From assembly GCF_000182925.2 (NCBI RefSeq), contig NC_026506.1, forward strand, positions 1,860,001 through 1,924,000: a stretch of 64,000 nt of DNA, given 5' to 3'. The notes beneath the pieces are model-generated. The model did no database searches. It had not been told where the DNA came from and saw nothing but the letters and a program-made list of their open reading frames with translations. The translations under genes and the position numbers were made by a program. Shown here in pieces: positions 35,656-48,345 of this stretch (position 1 is the stretch's first letter; every line of letters begins with the position of its first letter). This DNA comes from Neurospora crassa OR74A. Taxonomy: Eukaryota > Ascomycota > Sordariomycetes > Sordariales > Sordariaceae.

Positions 35656-36505
35656 CTAGACTTGATTAGTCAAGCCAGGCACCTTGTCTGCCGTCGCTTG
35701 GTCGTCTTCCACGGCCCCTTGTTGTGGCTGCTTTTGCTGCTTCTGGTTAAGCTTTTGGTCTTCCTTCTTCTTCTTCTTCTGCTGCTGCTGCTGCTGCTGC
35801 GCTGCCGGCGTGGCCGATACCTCGAGGGTGACCTACTGTCAAGTTAATACGGCCCTTGGCGTACTAGTGCAGTGTTGGATTGCTCACCGGTCCATCATTA
35901 ACCAGGGCAACCTGCATCATAGCCTGGAAAACACCGTTTTTAACCTTTTCTGCTTTATAGCCTTCCTGAACCTTCTTGTAAAACAGGTCATACAAGGTCT
36001 TGGCCTCATCGGGGCCTAGGGCTCCGTGGAAGTCGGGCTTGCTGCCCTTCTTGGTGGAAGCAAGCAAGGTGAACTGAGAGACTACATCATGTTAGTCTTG
36101 CAGTGAGAGTCTGGCCAACCCGGCAAGATATCACCCACCACACAATACCTCGCCGCCGATGTCTTGGACATTCTTCTTCCACTGTGATTTGCCGGCCGTT
36201 AGAAATAGTTCCCTCAGTCCATGCGTATTGTGTGAGCAAGTGTCGTACCCGGCCTCCTGATTCATCATCCCACAGCTTCAACTTGATTACTTTGGATGCC
36301 AAAGCCTCAGCCTCCTTTACCGTGTCGCCGGGAGCAACAGCCGCCAAAACGAGAATGCCTTGGCCAATAGAGGAAACCAATTGGTTGTCGACCGTGACAG
36401 AGGCTGAGAGCACGCGCTGGAGAATTGCTGCATGTGCCACGTTAGTCATTTATGCATGCAATGAACAACTTGAGAGACGGGAGTTTGGCTATATGCACCC
36501 TTCAT
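35656..36505 (-). CDS. D-aminoacyl-tRNA deacylase (DTD1)
   Basis: Five exons on the minus strand, 36505-36499, 36427-36249, 36181-36139, 36081-35888 and 35832-35656, give 199 residues. The first exon is only 7 nt (ATG AAG G). It joins to CAATTCTCCAG to give MKAILQRVLSASV, the expected DTD start. Further joins give SGGRWKKNVQDIGGE and EVLCVSQFTLL. The last join, NDGP to VTLE, restores the Gly-cisPro motif that lets DTD reject L-aminoacyl-tRNA. The enzyme removes D-amino acids (and glycine mischarged on tRNA-Ala) from tRNA. After about residue 150 there is an unusual tail with a Gln7 run, a Lys5 run and further Gln/Lys, encoded by CTG/CTT-type triplet repeats. It is divergent from the Not3 gene, with 1.16 kb between the starts. 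Confidence 0.9.
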
Positions 36506-37666
36506 TTTCCGGTTTTCTGTTTCGACGTGAATGGAACGATTAGCTGGTGAATTCTCGATCGATAAATATGCAAAGATCCATGAGGTGAAGACTCGGTCTT
36601 TCAATGCCTCCATCTCGGCGAACAGCGCTCCCGTCCCGTCTCCATAAAAATGGCCTTGAAGAACCAGCGCTGCTGCAGAGTGCTTCAATACCAGGTGACT
36701 ACAGCGCCTGCCTGCCCGCTGGGTGTCTACCTCCAGGGGGTAGAAGTACCCTTGCCCCCGCCGGGCACCTTCCATACCTCTACGTTGTGCACTATTACAG
36801 TTCTGGCAGTAGTGTGCTACCTTCCATTTTTACAGCCAGAACAGGAAGAGAGGCCCAAGGGAGGCCCCCCCCAAACAGTTCTGTATCATAGTACACCTAC
36901 GGACAGGGCAGGCAGACCTACAGTGGGCAGTAATACCCAAGGTCAGTACCAGCCTCGGCAGGATCGCCATACCTCTCTCTCTACCTATCATCTTTCTTCG
37001 CCGAATCTGCAAAACCAGTGCAAACCTCCGGTCCTGATTCTCTCCCAAACCACAAATCCATCTCGGATCATTTATCGACGACGACGACGCCGACCACACG
37101 AGGCAATCACCAAACTGGGGATCGCCATCGAGCACCACCTACATCACATTGACATCAACATCCGTACTACTCCTCCTCCTCCTCCTCCTACTACTACTAC
37201 TACCGTTACTCCTTAATCAGAGGTGATTTAGTCCACCCGTTGCCCGTTGCCGTTGCCGTTGCCCGTTGCCCGTGACGCCCTCTGTCCGGTTGGCCTCGCG
37301 ACAGCTGGTAGCCTCGGCGCATTGCCCAAACAACATACCTCTACATAATATTCCTTGATTCACCATCCAGTGGCACACAAGTCCAAGTCCCATTCAAGTC
37401 TATGTCGCTTGGTCCCGCCAGCTAACCGAGGAAGCTTCCGAAAATCAGCTCGCCTCACGTCGTCTCCCCTTCCGGCGACGGCTCAACGCCCTGGGAACGT
37501 CACCTAGCGCTACTGTCACAGTAGCCCCGTAGCTTCTGGTCGCGTGGGGCCTAAACATCCCGAAATCATCACACCAACACATTGCACCACCGGCGCCCAC
37601 CCCGCACCCACCGCTCACTCCGACATCTTATCCTGTATTTGAGTCTGCGAGAAACAGTCTGACACG
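36506..37666. promoter_or_regulatory. Divergent promoter region between DTD1 and Not3/5
   Basis: Both neighbours start here and point away from each other. The region holds a triplet-repeat stretch (CTC then CTA units, about 37170-37200) and GTTGCC hexamers (about 37236-37275), close to the Not3 side. The open frames in it are short, repetitive and not recognised. Specific factor sites were not identified. Confidence 0.55.
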
Positions 37667-39780
37667 ATGGCGGCCCGAAAGCTCGCGCAAGAAGTTGACA
37701 AGTGTTTTAAGAAGGTGGCAGAAGGCGTGCAGGAGTTCGAGGCCATCTACGAAAAGATTGAGCAGTCCAACAACCCCGCGCAAAAGGACAAGCTGGAGGA
37801 CAACCTGAAACGAGAAATCAAGAAGCTGCAAAGGCTTCGAGACCAGATCAAGACATGGGCCGCAAGCAACGACATCAAGGACAAGGCTCCTTTACTTGAG
37901 CATAGGCGCCTGATAGAGACGGTTCGTATCCCTGCTGGTTGCTGAGCATGGACTTTCTTCCGTGTGGCGCCGTGAACACCCCAAAGCTCACCGGTATTTC
38001 TAGCAAATGGAAAAGTTTAAGGCTGTAGAAAAGGCCATGAAGACCAAAGCGTATTCCAAGGAAGGTCTGTCGGCTGCGGCGAAGCTAGACCCCAAAGAGC
38101 AAGCCAAGTTGGAAGCAGGCGAATTCCTCAGCCAGATGGTCGACGAGCTCGAACAGCAGATTGAAACTCTCGAGGCCGAGAGTGAGTCAATACAAGCCAC
38201 CATGAAGAGGGGCAAGGGACATGGCGCCAAGGCCGACCGGATAAGCGAAATCGAGCGCATCATTGAACGACACAAATGGCATCAGGGGAAGCTGGAGCTG
38301 ATTCGGCGATCTTTGGAGAACGGCGGCGTCGAGACCGAGCAAGTGAATGAGCTGGAAGAAAGCATCAGATACTACGTTACCGATGGCATGAATGAGGATT
38401 TCATGGACGACGAGGGTATTTACGATGACCTGAACCTGGAAGAAGAAGAGGATGCCTACGGAATGAATGTCGACAACGACAAGGGATCCTCACAGGATGC
38501 CCAGTCGATCCAGGACGAGCCCGAGCCCGAGCCCAAGCCGGCGAGCGTACCGGCGACGAAACAACGTACCCCGGCCGATACAGTTGCAGCATCATCGATA
38601 CGACGCTCTTCTGCGCAGTTGAAGTCGCCACTACCGACGTTGGCGACGGTCCACAACAATACAATGCCAAGCATTAGCAATACACCGGCGAGCAATGTGT
38701 CCATGAAACCGGCATCACTGCCCACGAGGCCGGCCGAGGGCCTAAAATATGCCAGTGCAGCAGCCGCGGCAGCCGCCAGCGATAAGAGTGGTGTAGGAAT
38801 CGCGCCCCTGCCCCCGCCGCCAACAACCAACTCATCGCTACCGGCATCACAACACGTCAAGACCAGCGCAGCAAACTCCCCTAGCGTTGCAACAGTGCAG
38901 CCTGTTGCCCAGGAGAGGATAGTAAATGCGGTACTCCCGGCTGTTGGCGGGTCGGTAACAAATACTCCGGTACCGAGCAAGACTGAACCGGCCAAGAACG
39001 TGTCTTCTCGTGACAAGGCATCGGCACCAGTCCCAGCTGCCACAGCAACGACTTCCAAAGCAACACCGGAACCAGAAGCCGTGAAGACCCAGCCCCAAGG
39101 TCGGAATAGTCCGCATTCATGCCGGAGCTCGTGTACTAACGTGTGTATAGTGCCCCAAACCAACGGTGCAACCAATGGTATTAAGCCCATCGAGGAAGTG
39201 GAAGAAGAGGAGTCGATTTACCATCTACCAGCGTCCTTGCAGGACCTGGTCGAGTCATATGAGGTTACCAAGAAGTGCCCAGCATCTGTGGATGCGCTTG
39301 CCACGCAGAGGATGCATGCGGTGGCGGTAGCGAACAAGCCGAGTGCTCTTGACACTGAGCTACCACGACCCTACTATCCCGATGTTAGGTACCACACGCA
39401 CAACCAGTTCCCGCAGGAGCCCCTGGCCATATTTGAAGACCCCCGTCTCTACCAGCGGATTGATCCGGACACCCTCTTTTACGTCTTTTACTACAAACAG
39501 GGAACTTACCAGCAGTACCTCGCCGCCAAGGCACTGAAAGACCAAAGTTGGAGGTTTCACAAACAGTACCAGACGTGGTTCCAGCGACACGAAGAACCAA
39601 AATCGATCACGGAGGAATTCGAACAAGGAACCTATCGTTTCTTTGACTACGAGAGCACATGGTATGGCATAGCCCCATAATGAAGCGCCCCTGACCCCTT
39701 GGTTAACACCCACATCCAGGATGAATCGCAGGAAGGCCGACTTCAAATTTACCTACAAGTTCCTTGAGGACGAAGTATAA
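37667..39780 (+). CDS. CCR4-NOT complex subunit Not3/Not5
   Basis: Exons 37667-37921, 38004-39099, 39151-39661 and 39720-39780 give 640 residues. The N-terminal Not3 domain (about 1-230, beginning [17 protein letters not shown]) is coiled coil. A long Ser/Pro/Ala-rich linker follows. The C-terminal NOT box (about 500-640; [20 protein letters not shown]) anchors the protein to Not1 and Not2. The last join, ESTW to [19 protein letters not shown], restores the full NOT-box end. The 51-nt intron 39100-39150 is optional: it has a perfect TACTAAC branch point and a TATAG end but keeps the frame if retained. The complex deadenylates mRNA and links codon optimality to decay in the cytoplasm. Confidence 0.93.
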
Positions 39781-42700
39781 GGAGATCTTGCTACGCGTGG
39801 CCCGGGATAAAGCTGGCGTGCTCATCGCTTAGGTTTGCCATCGTCGGTGCTATGATCGTGGTAAGAGCATTTGCGCACAACCGGGGTGCTCGCTTTTCCT
39901 TGAGCATGGGAATAGGGATATGATAGGTTATGGCAGGCTTTGGCGCGAGTTGTAAGCTTGTAACCCATCTACGGTGAAGCCTACCGACTTCTTGGTATTC
40001 CGAGGTGGAGCGTCATTAGCTTTTGGTGATCACAGTACAGCGGTACAAGCTTTCATCTACCACGTCAGCGTCACCTTACCTTCCTTGATAGATTCAGACT
40101 TGTAATTCTTTCTTGTGTGAATCAAGGCTCGTCGGTTCGCTGTCTGCCTGTCGTTTGGGAGACTTTGAGCTCGGGATTTGCTGAGAACTAGATCTTTCCA
40201 AGCACTTCTGTCTGCAAAGAGATAAGAGGTAGCACATTGCCTCAACTGCCGAGCTACAAAGGTGTAGAAGCTTTGAAATGGCGGATACAGCCCTGGAGCG
40301 TAAGAGTGTACCTGGTTTAGGGTAAAAGTTGGTTTTTTGGCCATCAAAACCTCCAAAGATGATCATGCACCCGCCCCGTGGATGATAATGGGGCAGAGAC
40401 TCGAGTTACTCTACGACGGACTAGCCAGTTATCAGTCTAGACAAATCTCAATAAGACAAGAGGCAACCGTTCCATATGGGGAGAACAAGGCCAACCTAGT
40501 CATTTGGGCACTGGACTGGCACTATCTCTTTACCTATGTCGTGCAATATGTGTTACTCGGACATGCCGACACTTGCGTCAAGCCGCACCATTCCTGCACT
40601 TTGAATATCCCTCATTGAGTAAGTGAAATTGATGGCGCCCTGATATTACAACCTTGTTATGTTAACTGCACTGATGGCTGGCATGGCACCCACAGTCGAC
40701 ACTCGTTGATATTCGACTTTTCTGCTTAATGTCGTGCAGGAAGGACACTTGCTGTCGAAAAGGAATGCCGCAAGTGGGTGGATTGTCATGTGGAGGCTTA
40801 GCCGCTGCCAAACGGAAAGTACAGATCTGAAGGGTACCTGCTTACTATATAATGGTGAAGATATCTTTCCTCTTGTTGTGTACTGTATGTGGTAATCGGC
40901 GACAGCTACTAAGTATGGTGGTAGGCACACTTGCTTCGCCATATTGCTGCGACTAGGAACTGCCCTAGTGGTGATGGTCTGGGTGATTTTATGTTGCTTC
41001 TCTGACATCGCTCTGCTTTCCGAATATGGTACGAGGACATGGTCAATGTACTGCTAAACGACTGTCGATTGTCAGGTCATAGATGGGAGTTACCGTTAAG
41101 TGTACAATACATGAGGAGCCAGTCTTTGACTTCGTGATACTGGACATATATGGCTGCAACGAATGGCTGCAACGAACAGGGCTTTTGTCTAAACCTCCTC
41201 ATATCTTTCTTCTGACCGCGCCAGACTCTGTTTTCCCTTTCGCTTTGGCAGCAGTGTGGGCACATCTCCTTGGCCCAGTGACCTCACACTCCGATGACCA
41301 TTCAGAGAGCCTTGTCGACCATATTATCCATCGCCACTTACGGGAAAAGGCTGCTAACAGCCTACGCAATGAAGCAAGAGTATCGTTAGAACAAAATGAT
41401 CCGTAATTTGAAGTAGCTGTGTTCGGTACGGGCACTCTCAGTCATGTTCCTCTAGGTCGTATCTGGGTGTAAGTTGGGAAGACAAGGGCGGCCTTCTTAA
41501 ATTGGGTTAACCAAGTCTTGTAGAACGCCGACGCCTCGACTCCGTAGGACTAGGTTAAGTGATGGAATATGGCAGTGCGACGCATGTCCAGGTCAGCACC
41601 CGCTCGTATTGTTGTTGATTCAACGGTGAGTGCGTGGTAATTCATAGTCCCGATTCACTTCAAATAGGCCGTATAAAAGCCATGGCTGTTATCTGTAAGC
41701 TGGTAAAATGGAGAATTCAGCCCATTTTCTACACGTATTGAAATCCCTTAGGCAGGCTTCACCTACCTAGCTTTGTGGGTCGTAATTTTCTAATCCTCTC
41801 TCATACCATTGTCTGCGAAGTCAAGTTGCTTCGCTCATCTCTTCACTCAAATCTATCAAAAACTATCAGCATCACCGTGTATCAGCTTACCTAAAAACAG
41901 AAGCCTGACCACAACCGGAAATTCACTTGTACCGCGCACAGGTTGGAATTATTCCTTAAGGGACTTGCGGACATGGACTACACTGATCTTCGATATACTC
42001 CGCGCCCCAAAGGGGCTAGAGGTTTGGATCAGTAGAATCTCATCTCAATCAGCATGAGAAAATCCGATAGCAGTGACTCAACTGCTACATACTCATCGGA
42101 CAGTATCTCACGACCCAGCCCGCTGCAAGTATTCAACATGACGATCTCCGACATATTCGTGCGGCAAACCACATATGCTACACTGGCTGCCCAGTTTGCT
42201 TTGGACAACGAGTATCGGGATGAGACGTTCATGCCTTCTGTCATCACCTCAGAATCGTGCAGTCCACGAGGCAATTCAGCGAGCCGAAGGTCGCCAAAAG
42301 GAGTTTCCCGAAAGGGTGAGAGTGCAGGATGTTCTCACCAAGCAGCTTCACCATATGTTCAGCCGGCACGGCGTCAATTTTCCTCCCGTCAGCGTGATAC
42401 TTCCAAAGGCTGCCCAGCAACTCCTCCTTCACCTAAAGGGTTTCGATGTCCTTCAGCGATGCTGTCTCGCCGTTGCCGTGGTGCTTGAGAGTGTTTAAGC
42501 AAAGCTGGAACAAGCGTCGAGTCGGCAAGTGCAGCACCCTAGCCCCTGATCTGATATGCCGGCGTTATGCAGCCACCGTGACAAAGATGAATGTGGTGAC
42601 CGCAAATTGACCCTGGCTGTTTGAAATAGATCAATTCCAGTGAGGAGAAGAAACACACGCTCTCATCCTAAGCCTTCAGCCGGGCCGCGGACCTAAAGAG

Positions 42701-45022
42701 ACACAGGTGAACTCATCTTTTAGGCAACATGAAGAAGAAGTATCGGTGCGACTACATGAAATGTCTGCGGCACCAAGAGGCGTTTGTACGGGACGATCAC
42801 TTCGGCCACCATCTGCGAAGCTTCCACAGGGACGACCTGACACGACGCGGCAGGCAAGAGGAGCAGGACTGATGGCCAACACTTGCGAAGAGCGCAGTGA
42901 TGAGCAGGTGGTGGCGCTGCAACAAGCGTCTTTTGAGGAAAGTAAAGATCAGGCAGCGTGGGTGGGTGTGCTCTACAAGTTCAACACATTGCGAGACACA
43001 GAGGAAGCAGTTCAGCAGTCGATCATGAGTGAAAATAGTATTTGATTGAATCAGGGTGCTAGATGAGGGTGAATGAGAGTAGATACGGGCCATGGGCTCA
43101 ATGTATCATGCCTTCCGGTTTGCTTTCATGTTTCAGGGGAAACTTGTGGTGAATGGCTGTCACAGGATATAACCGGCATTGTGGTTTACGGAACTGCCTC
43201 TCTCCTTTCGGGCACTGGTGGCTTCCGACATTGCCCTCTCATTGTGCTGTTCGCTGGCCATTGTGGAGGACTTCCAACCGATGTCCAAGGCTATAATCTC
43301 CAAGCGGACCGGGAGGCTGGGCCATTGACAAGCTTATCGATATGCCTTGTGCAATGTCAGTCCTCGAGGTACTCTGCCTCACCACTCCATGTGACACCGC
43401 CCTCTCTTCATTCCAGCAAGCATTGCGTAGACTTGGGGAGTTGCAAGTGTGCCTGATGATACTTCTATACATCTACCAACAGGCAGCTGGCGCGTATCGC
43501 ACCTTATGGCACGACATTGCTAGATGCATGTGCGCTTTGGCTTCTACAAGATAGCCACTACAAAGGCCGAGAACGAGACAGACAAGTGAGACATCCAATC
43601 CAGCATATCCCGGAAGAAACTTTGTCGGCGAAAGATGATGGCACGAAGAGGACTTGATGGTTTGCGGTCGTGGCCTTCGATTGCAGATTACACAATCGAG
43701 ATCGATGCTTGGCAACGCGTTGTGCTTTCAGCCCATACCCTGTGCCGACCTACGCAGTCTGGAGTCTGGAGTAGCTTATCTCCGAAACTAGCGAAGGAGT
43801 CCCGAGTTGTCCGAAGCTCCTCCGGCAGCCCGGCTGAACTGTGTACTATGTACACTTTATGTAGCATAATTCCACGCAGTAGCGTGCGGTAGATGAAGCC
43901 TGCGCCAAGGATTTCGAGTCAAAGAACGACCGCCAACTTTTATAAACAACTGAACTGAAAGCAAAAACCACCCCCAGGGCCTGTGCATCGAGACTCGGAC
44001 ATCCAACTTCCTCTGATGCCTTTCTTGTTCACTGGAAAACAGTCTCCTGTCGACCGTAAAAGGCTCTGCATTGGCTACCCACAACTTACCAGTGGCAATT
44101 GGCGATATCGGAACATGTCGCTTCGAACCTGACTCAAGTCCGCAGCGAGTTGGTACGGTGAGCGTGTGAGTGTAGCCTCCTACTGGCCTTGCGTGGTTTT
44201 TATCAGATCCATCATCTCCGTTGAGCCAGCAAGGGCCCCACATTGACGAGCGCTCCCCGTGTTACGCCATTCGCTGGCACATTTTGGAATCTGGGCCGTG
44301 AGGCCGTGAAAGCCTGTGTGCCTGTTTATTGGTAATACATGATGGCATGAGCCGGAACTACAGGACGGCGTATCCCAAGGCTGAAGCCTGTTGATTCCAG
44401 GTACTTTGGAATTGTGGTGAAATCTGCATAAGCCTGCCCTCATCGATGTCGTTGTCGTCGTCCTTGGTTCCAGATGATCCGGAATCCGGAAAGCCATACA
44501 CCCCTGTAACCATATGCCTGACCATGGCAGCGGTTCCGGCATACATACGCTACCAAAGGTCGCCCGGTGTAAATGGGAACCGAAGGGCGAAGGCGGTGTT
44601 CCTTGCAGGCTGAGTGACCATTGAGCCAATGCAAAGCCGTCTAATGGACGGCGGTCCGCTCTGCTAGGACACAATGTTCCTGCACTCTTCCCCGGCCGAA
44701 GGCGGTGCAATGGGCCCGCCAAGCTTGCGATAGGATATAAGGCCAAAAGGGTGTGGTGTTGGACGTTGGTGTTGGCGAAAAGTGGTGCAAGCGGTGGCGG
44801 CGGCATGGACATTGCTGTTTCACGCGGTTTCACGGTCGAAGGGATCAATGATGGTGATGATTTGTCCCTGGACAGTTCCTCCACACGCCTTTTCTTGGGC
44901 AACCATCTAAACCATGCCTTTTCGGGTGCGTAAATGTGGGGGTTACACTGTTGCCCAGCCCGCCTGCTACATGCGAACCGGTCCCCTGCTAGACCTGCCC
45001 AACACACTGAAAGGACTTGCGC
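39781..45022. other. 5.2 kb without a recognisable gene
   Basis: Composition is normal and frames are short and scattered. The best coding-like stretch is plus strand 42054-43045 (described separately). A 321-codon minus frame (45145-44180) crosses the edge of the transposon that begins at 45031, so it is not a gene. The rest may hold decayed genes or regulatory RNA, but I see no positive sign. Confidence 0.5.
42054..43045 (+). other. Coding-like stretch in shifting frames, unrecognised
   Basis: Three protein-like segments follow one another in different frames: one beginning MRKSDSSDSTATYSSDSIS (42054), one with VHEAIQRAEGRQKEFPERVR (about 42260-42495), and one with SDEQVVALQQASFEESK (about 42895-43045). 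The last vaguely resembles a ubiquitin-interacting motif. No convincing introns connect them, so this could be a decayed gene or chance. I do not assign a function. Confidence 0.25.
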
Positions 45023-45030
45023 CTGTGAGC
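45023..45030. repeat. Left target-site duplication CTGTGAGC
   Basis: This is the 8-bp word immediately left of the transposon. It is repeated exactly at 48338-48345 on the right side. Confidence 0.85.
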
Positions 45031-48000
45031 CGGGCCGGATAAATCGACTGTGTGCCCAGATATTTCGGCGGTGTGGAACCGGGCTGGCTAATGATACACC
45101 TATGTTCCCGCCCGCTAAATTCCTACCAAAACGATATGTGTGCAATATCTACACTAAAATTGTACAACGATTTACACAGACGAGGCTTTCTAATATACTG
45201 ATTTACGTAAATATGGTAGAAATCGTTAAATTTATATTTATACTAGTATAATTACGGATCTCGTCTATTGGTATTAATACTATTAGTTTAACTAAAAGAA
45301 CTAATATAATTATTGAAACTATTATTAATTAAATAGTAGTAGTTAATAAGGATTTAAATATAGCGGTTATAAGGGAGGGGGGGATATTATTAATTAGCGG
45401 GCGGGCTAGTAATATTATTATTATTAATACTTATAGTATACTAGTAATAGCGGTAGTTATTGTTAATTTGTAAATTCCTGTAGCTATACTTTTAATTGTA
45501 CTTCTCTTTATTATAACTCTTTTAATTCCTAGAATTATACTTTTAATTTCTCTATTTCTAACTTCGTACTCTCGGCTACTACCTTAATTTCTTACTCTCT
45601 TTAATTTGCTAATACCGTTTTAATCAACCTCTTTTTCTTAGGAGGAAGTTATATTAAAGCCTTAGGGGGGGTATTATAAAATAGATTATATTTAACGCTA
45701 CCCGAGGAAGGGAGGGGAGGGAAAGTGGGTATAGTAGGTATAGGTTAGGTATTATTACGAGCTTTCTAGTAGTTAGTAACTACGGGGAGGGGGTCTTTTT
45801 CCCTATATAGTACTAGCTATTTAATAAATAAAAGTATATTTAATTTAAGTAATTAATATTTATTAATTATACTTTAAGGTATAGTACCGTTTAATTATAT
45901 AATATTAAATATCTTATATTAATAAGGTAAACCGTACTACCTTATAAAGTAGGTAGAATATTTTGCTTTTAATCCCTCTAAATTAGATTATAGCCGTTTA
46001 AGGTTATTATTAGCTAATTAAATTTACTATTAGAATAATTTAAGGTAAGTGAAACTAGTAATAAACTTTAAGTCTGTTAGAGTAATATATTTGAATTTCG
46101 CTACGTTTTTTGAGATTTAATATATATATTTAATTATAAAATTCTCTTTTAACTATTTAAAGGTTTTAGTAATAGTATTTAGTAATTAATTGAAATTAAT
46201 ATAATAATTTTTAAATAGTACTTTTAAAACGCCGTAGGTACCTTTAATACGGGAGGTTACTTATATATTAAAATTATAGTATAATTTAATAATAAAATAA
46301 ATAAATTCGTATTTTAACGGAAGGTAAATATATAGAAGGTAGTTAATTATAATTATAAAAAAAGGAATTAATAATTATATAAATAATAATAAATAGGTAT
46401 AATAATTATACTTTTTTACTTAGGGAACTCCCTTAATAATACCCGCTAGTATTAGTAGAACCCCTCTTTTATATTAAAATATACTATTACCCTCTATATA
46501 GTTAAGATCCTATTTGTATTATTGATTTATTTATAGTTTGAACTATAGGGGGTACGATTATTAATAAGTTGAATAAAAGGATTCTTAGTCCCTAATTCGA
46601 AGTAGTAATTCTAATTATTTCTATTTAATAATTAGGCGGCAATTTAGCGAGTAATAGAATCTTTGTTAGCGGGGTTAATATTTATATAATAGTAATTTTT
46701 ATAGAGATAATTCCTATTACTACTATAATTACCTAATATTATACCTTTAAAATTACCCTCCTACTTCTTTTTAATATTAAAAGTAACGTTCTTTATTACG
46801 TACTAGAGATAAATTTAATATTAGGTTATAGGGAAGATTGTTTGGTAAGTTCTTTTATACGCTTTATTGTAATTAGTAATAATAATTAGAGGTTAGGGGA
46901 TATTATATTTTAAGAATATAGTATTGATTTACTAAAATACCTATATAAAATATACTTCCTTCTTACTATTTAATAAATAATAATTGATATTAAAAGTTAT
47001 ATATATAGTTATTATTCTATATATTTAAAGGAGAGGTATATTGAATTTATTAATTTTATATATATAATCCAAATTTATAACTTCGGGATTCTTCTTTAAT
47101 TGGTTAATATACTATAGATAAATTTAAAAAATTCTCTTAATTAAACTAAACTCCTCGCTATTGTAATAATAAACTTTGTAATAAATCCCCTTTATTAATT
47201 ATAACCGGTCGAGAAATTATTAGGTTAGTATAAGGGTATTGGCTTATTTCGTTCTATTGGCTACTAATATGTTAAATATATTGTATTACGTAATAGTAAT
47301 ACTAGGGAATTCGTTATAGATAATAGATATAATATTTAACGAGGAAGTCTTTAGTTATTTAGTTAACCGAAGGATACTAGTAGTTACCTCCTCTATACGG
47401 TATTAGTAACGATTAATAGTAAAATAATTAGTACTATTAGGGTCGAAAGGATAGTTATAATCTCCCCTTATAAGGGTAAACTACTATACTCTAATTTTAG
47501 TATTAAATATTAATTTTCCCTACTACTTGCAATTTCTTTTTATATTTGCTACTAATGGTTTTTAAAGTAGGATATCTTTTTTATACTTCTTATTGCGTTT
47601 TTTCGCTATAATATATTTAATATTATACTAACTAGTAAAACGAATAATCCCCTCTCGTTGGTAATTATTAGTATAATATTTAGAAATATTAAACCTAAAT
47701 TTTCTAATAATATTATTAATATTTTTAATAATAGTATTAATATTGGTCTATTAACGAAAAGAAAGTACGATAAGGGCGGGCTCCCCCTTATTAATTTAAT
47801 CCTTTTTAATTGTTTTATTTTAATTTTCTTCTAAAGAAGAATTCGACGATGATAAATTTAAGGAGTTTAAGGGGGAACGATGGCGGCGGGATATAAAAAT
47901 CGTTAGAATTAGCGTTAAAATTAGAGATGGTTTCTCGTTTTTAATAAGGTTGTTAATATTAAGAAATTCGTAATTATTGTTGCGTAGTTCAATTTTAATC

Positions 48001-48337
48001 TATTTAATTAAGGGGGTCGGACTAGGTATGTGTATTAGTATAGGGGAGCCTGCTAGGGAGGAGGCAGTTAGATCGATAATTTTAGGTATTTCTATAGCGT
48101 ACGGTTAGTAATTTCGATAAGTAAGACCCTTTTAATACTATATTTACTAATTATGATAGTAAATAATAATGGCGATGGCGATGTGCTTAATTGCTTTAAT
48201 TGTTACTACTAAGGTATAGAGATGTTATACGATGTTGCTCGTTAGTAAATTTGGCGGGCGTTGATATGGTTTGCTATTGGCCAGGCGGCCCCCACACCGC
48301 CGAAATATTTGGGCATATAGTCGATTTATCCGGCCCG
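45031..48337. mobile_element. DNA transposon fossil, 3307 bp, probably hAT-type, RIP-mutated
   Basis: The ends are long terminal inverted repeats. The left reads CGGGCCGGATAAATCGACTG and onward through ATATTTCGGCGGTGTGG. The right is its inverse with three G/A differences over about 46 bp, and weaker similarity to about 64 bp. A perfect 8-bp duplication (CTGTGAGC) flanks the element, as made by hAT transposases; P- and Merlin-type elements also make 8-bp duplications. The outermost 100 bp on each side keep normal composition, while the interior (about 45160-48240) is extremely AT-rich with no long frame. The length fits a complete autonomous element silenced by RIP. No transposase motif can be read any more. 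Confidence 0.85.
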
Positions 48338-48345
48338 CTGTGAGC
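48338..48345. repeat. Right target-site duplication CTGTGAGC
   Basis: An exact copy of 45023-45030. Together they mark the insertion site of the transposon. Confidence 0.85.

Noticed and set aside
44180-45145. 321-codon minus-strand frame
   Set aside because: It crosses the transposon boundary at 45031 and has no recognisable domain, so it is most likely chance in GC-rich DNA.
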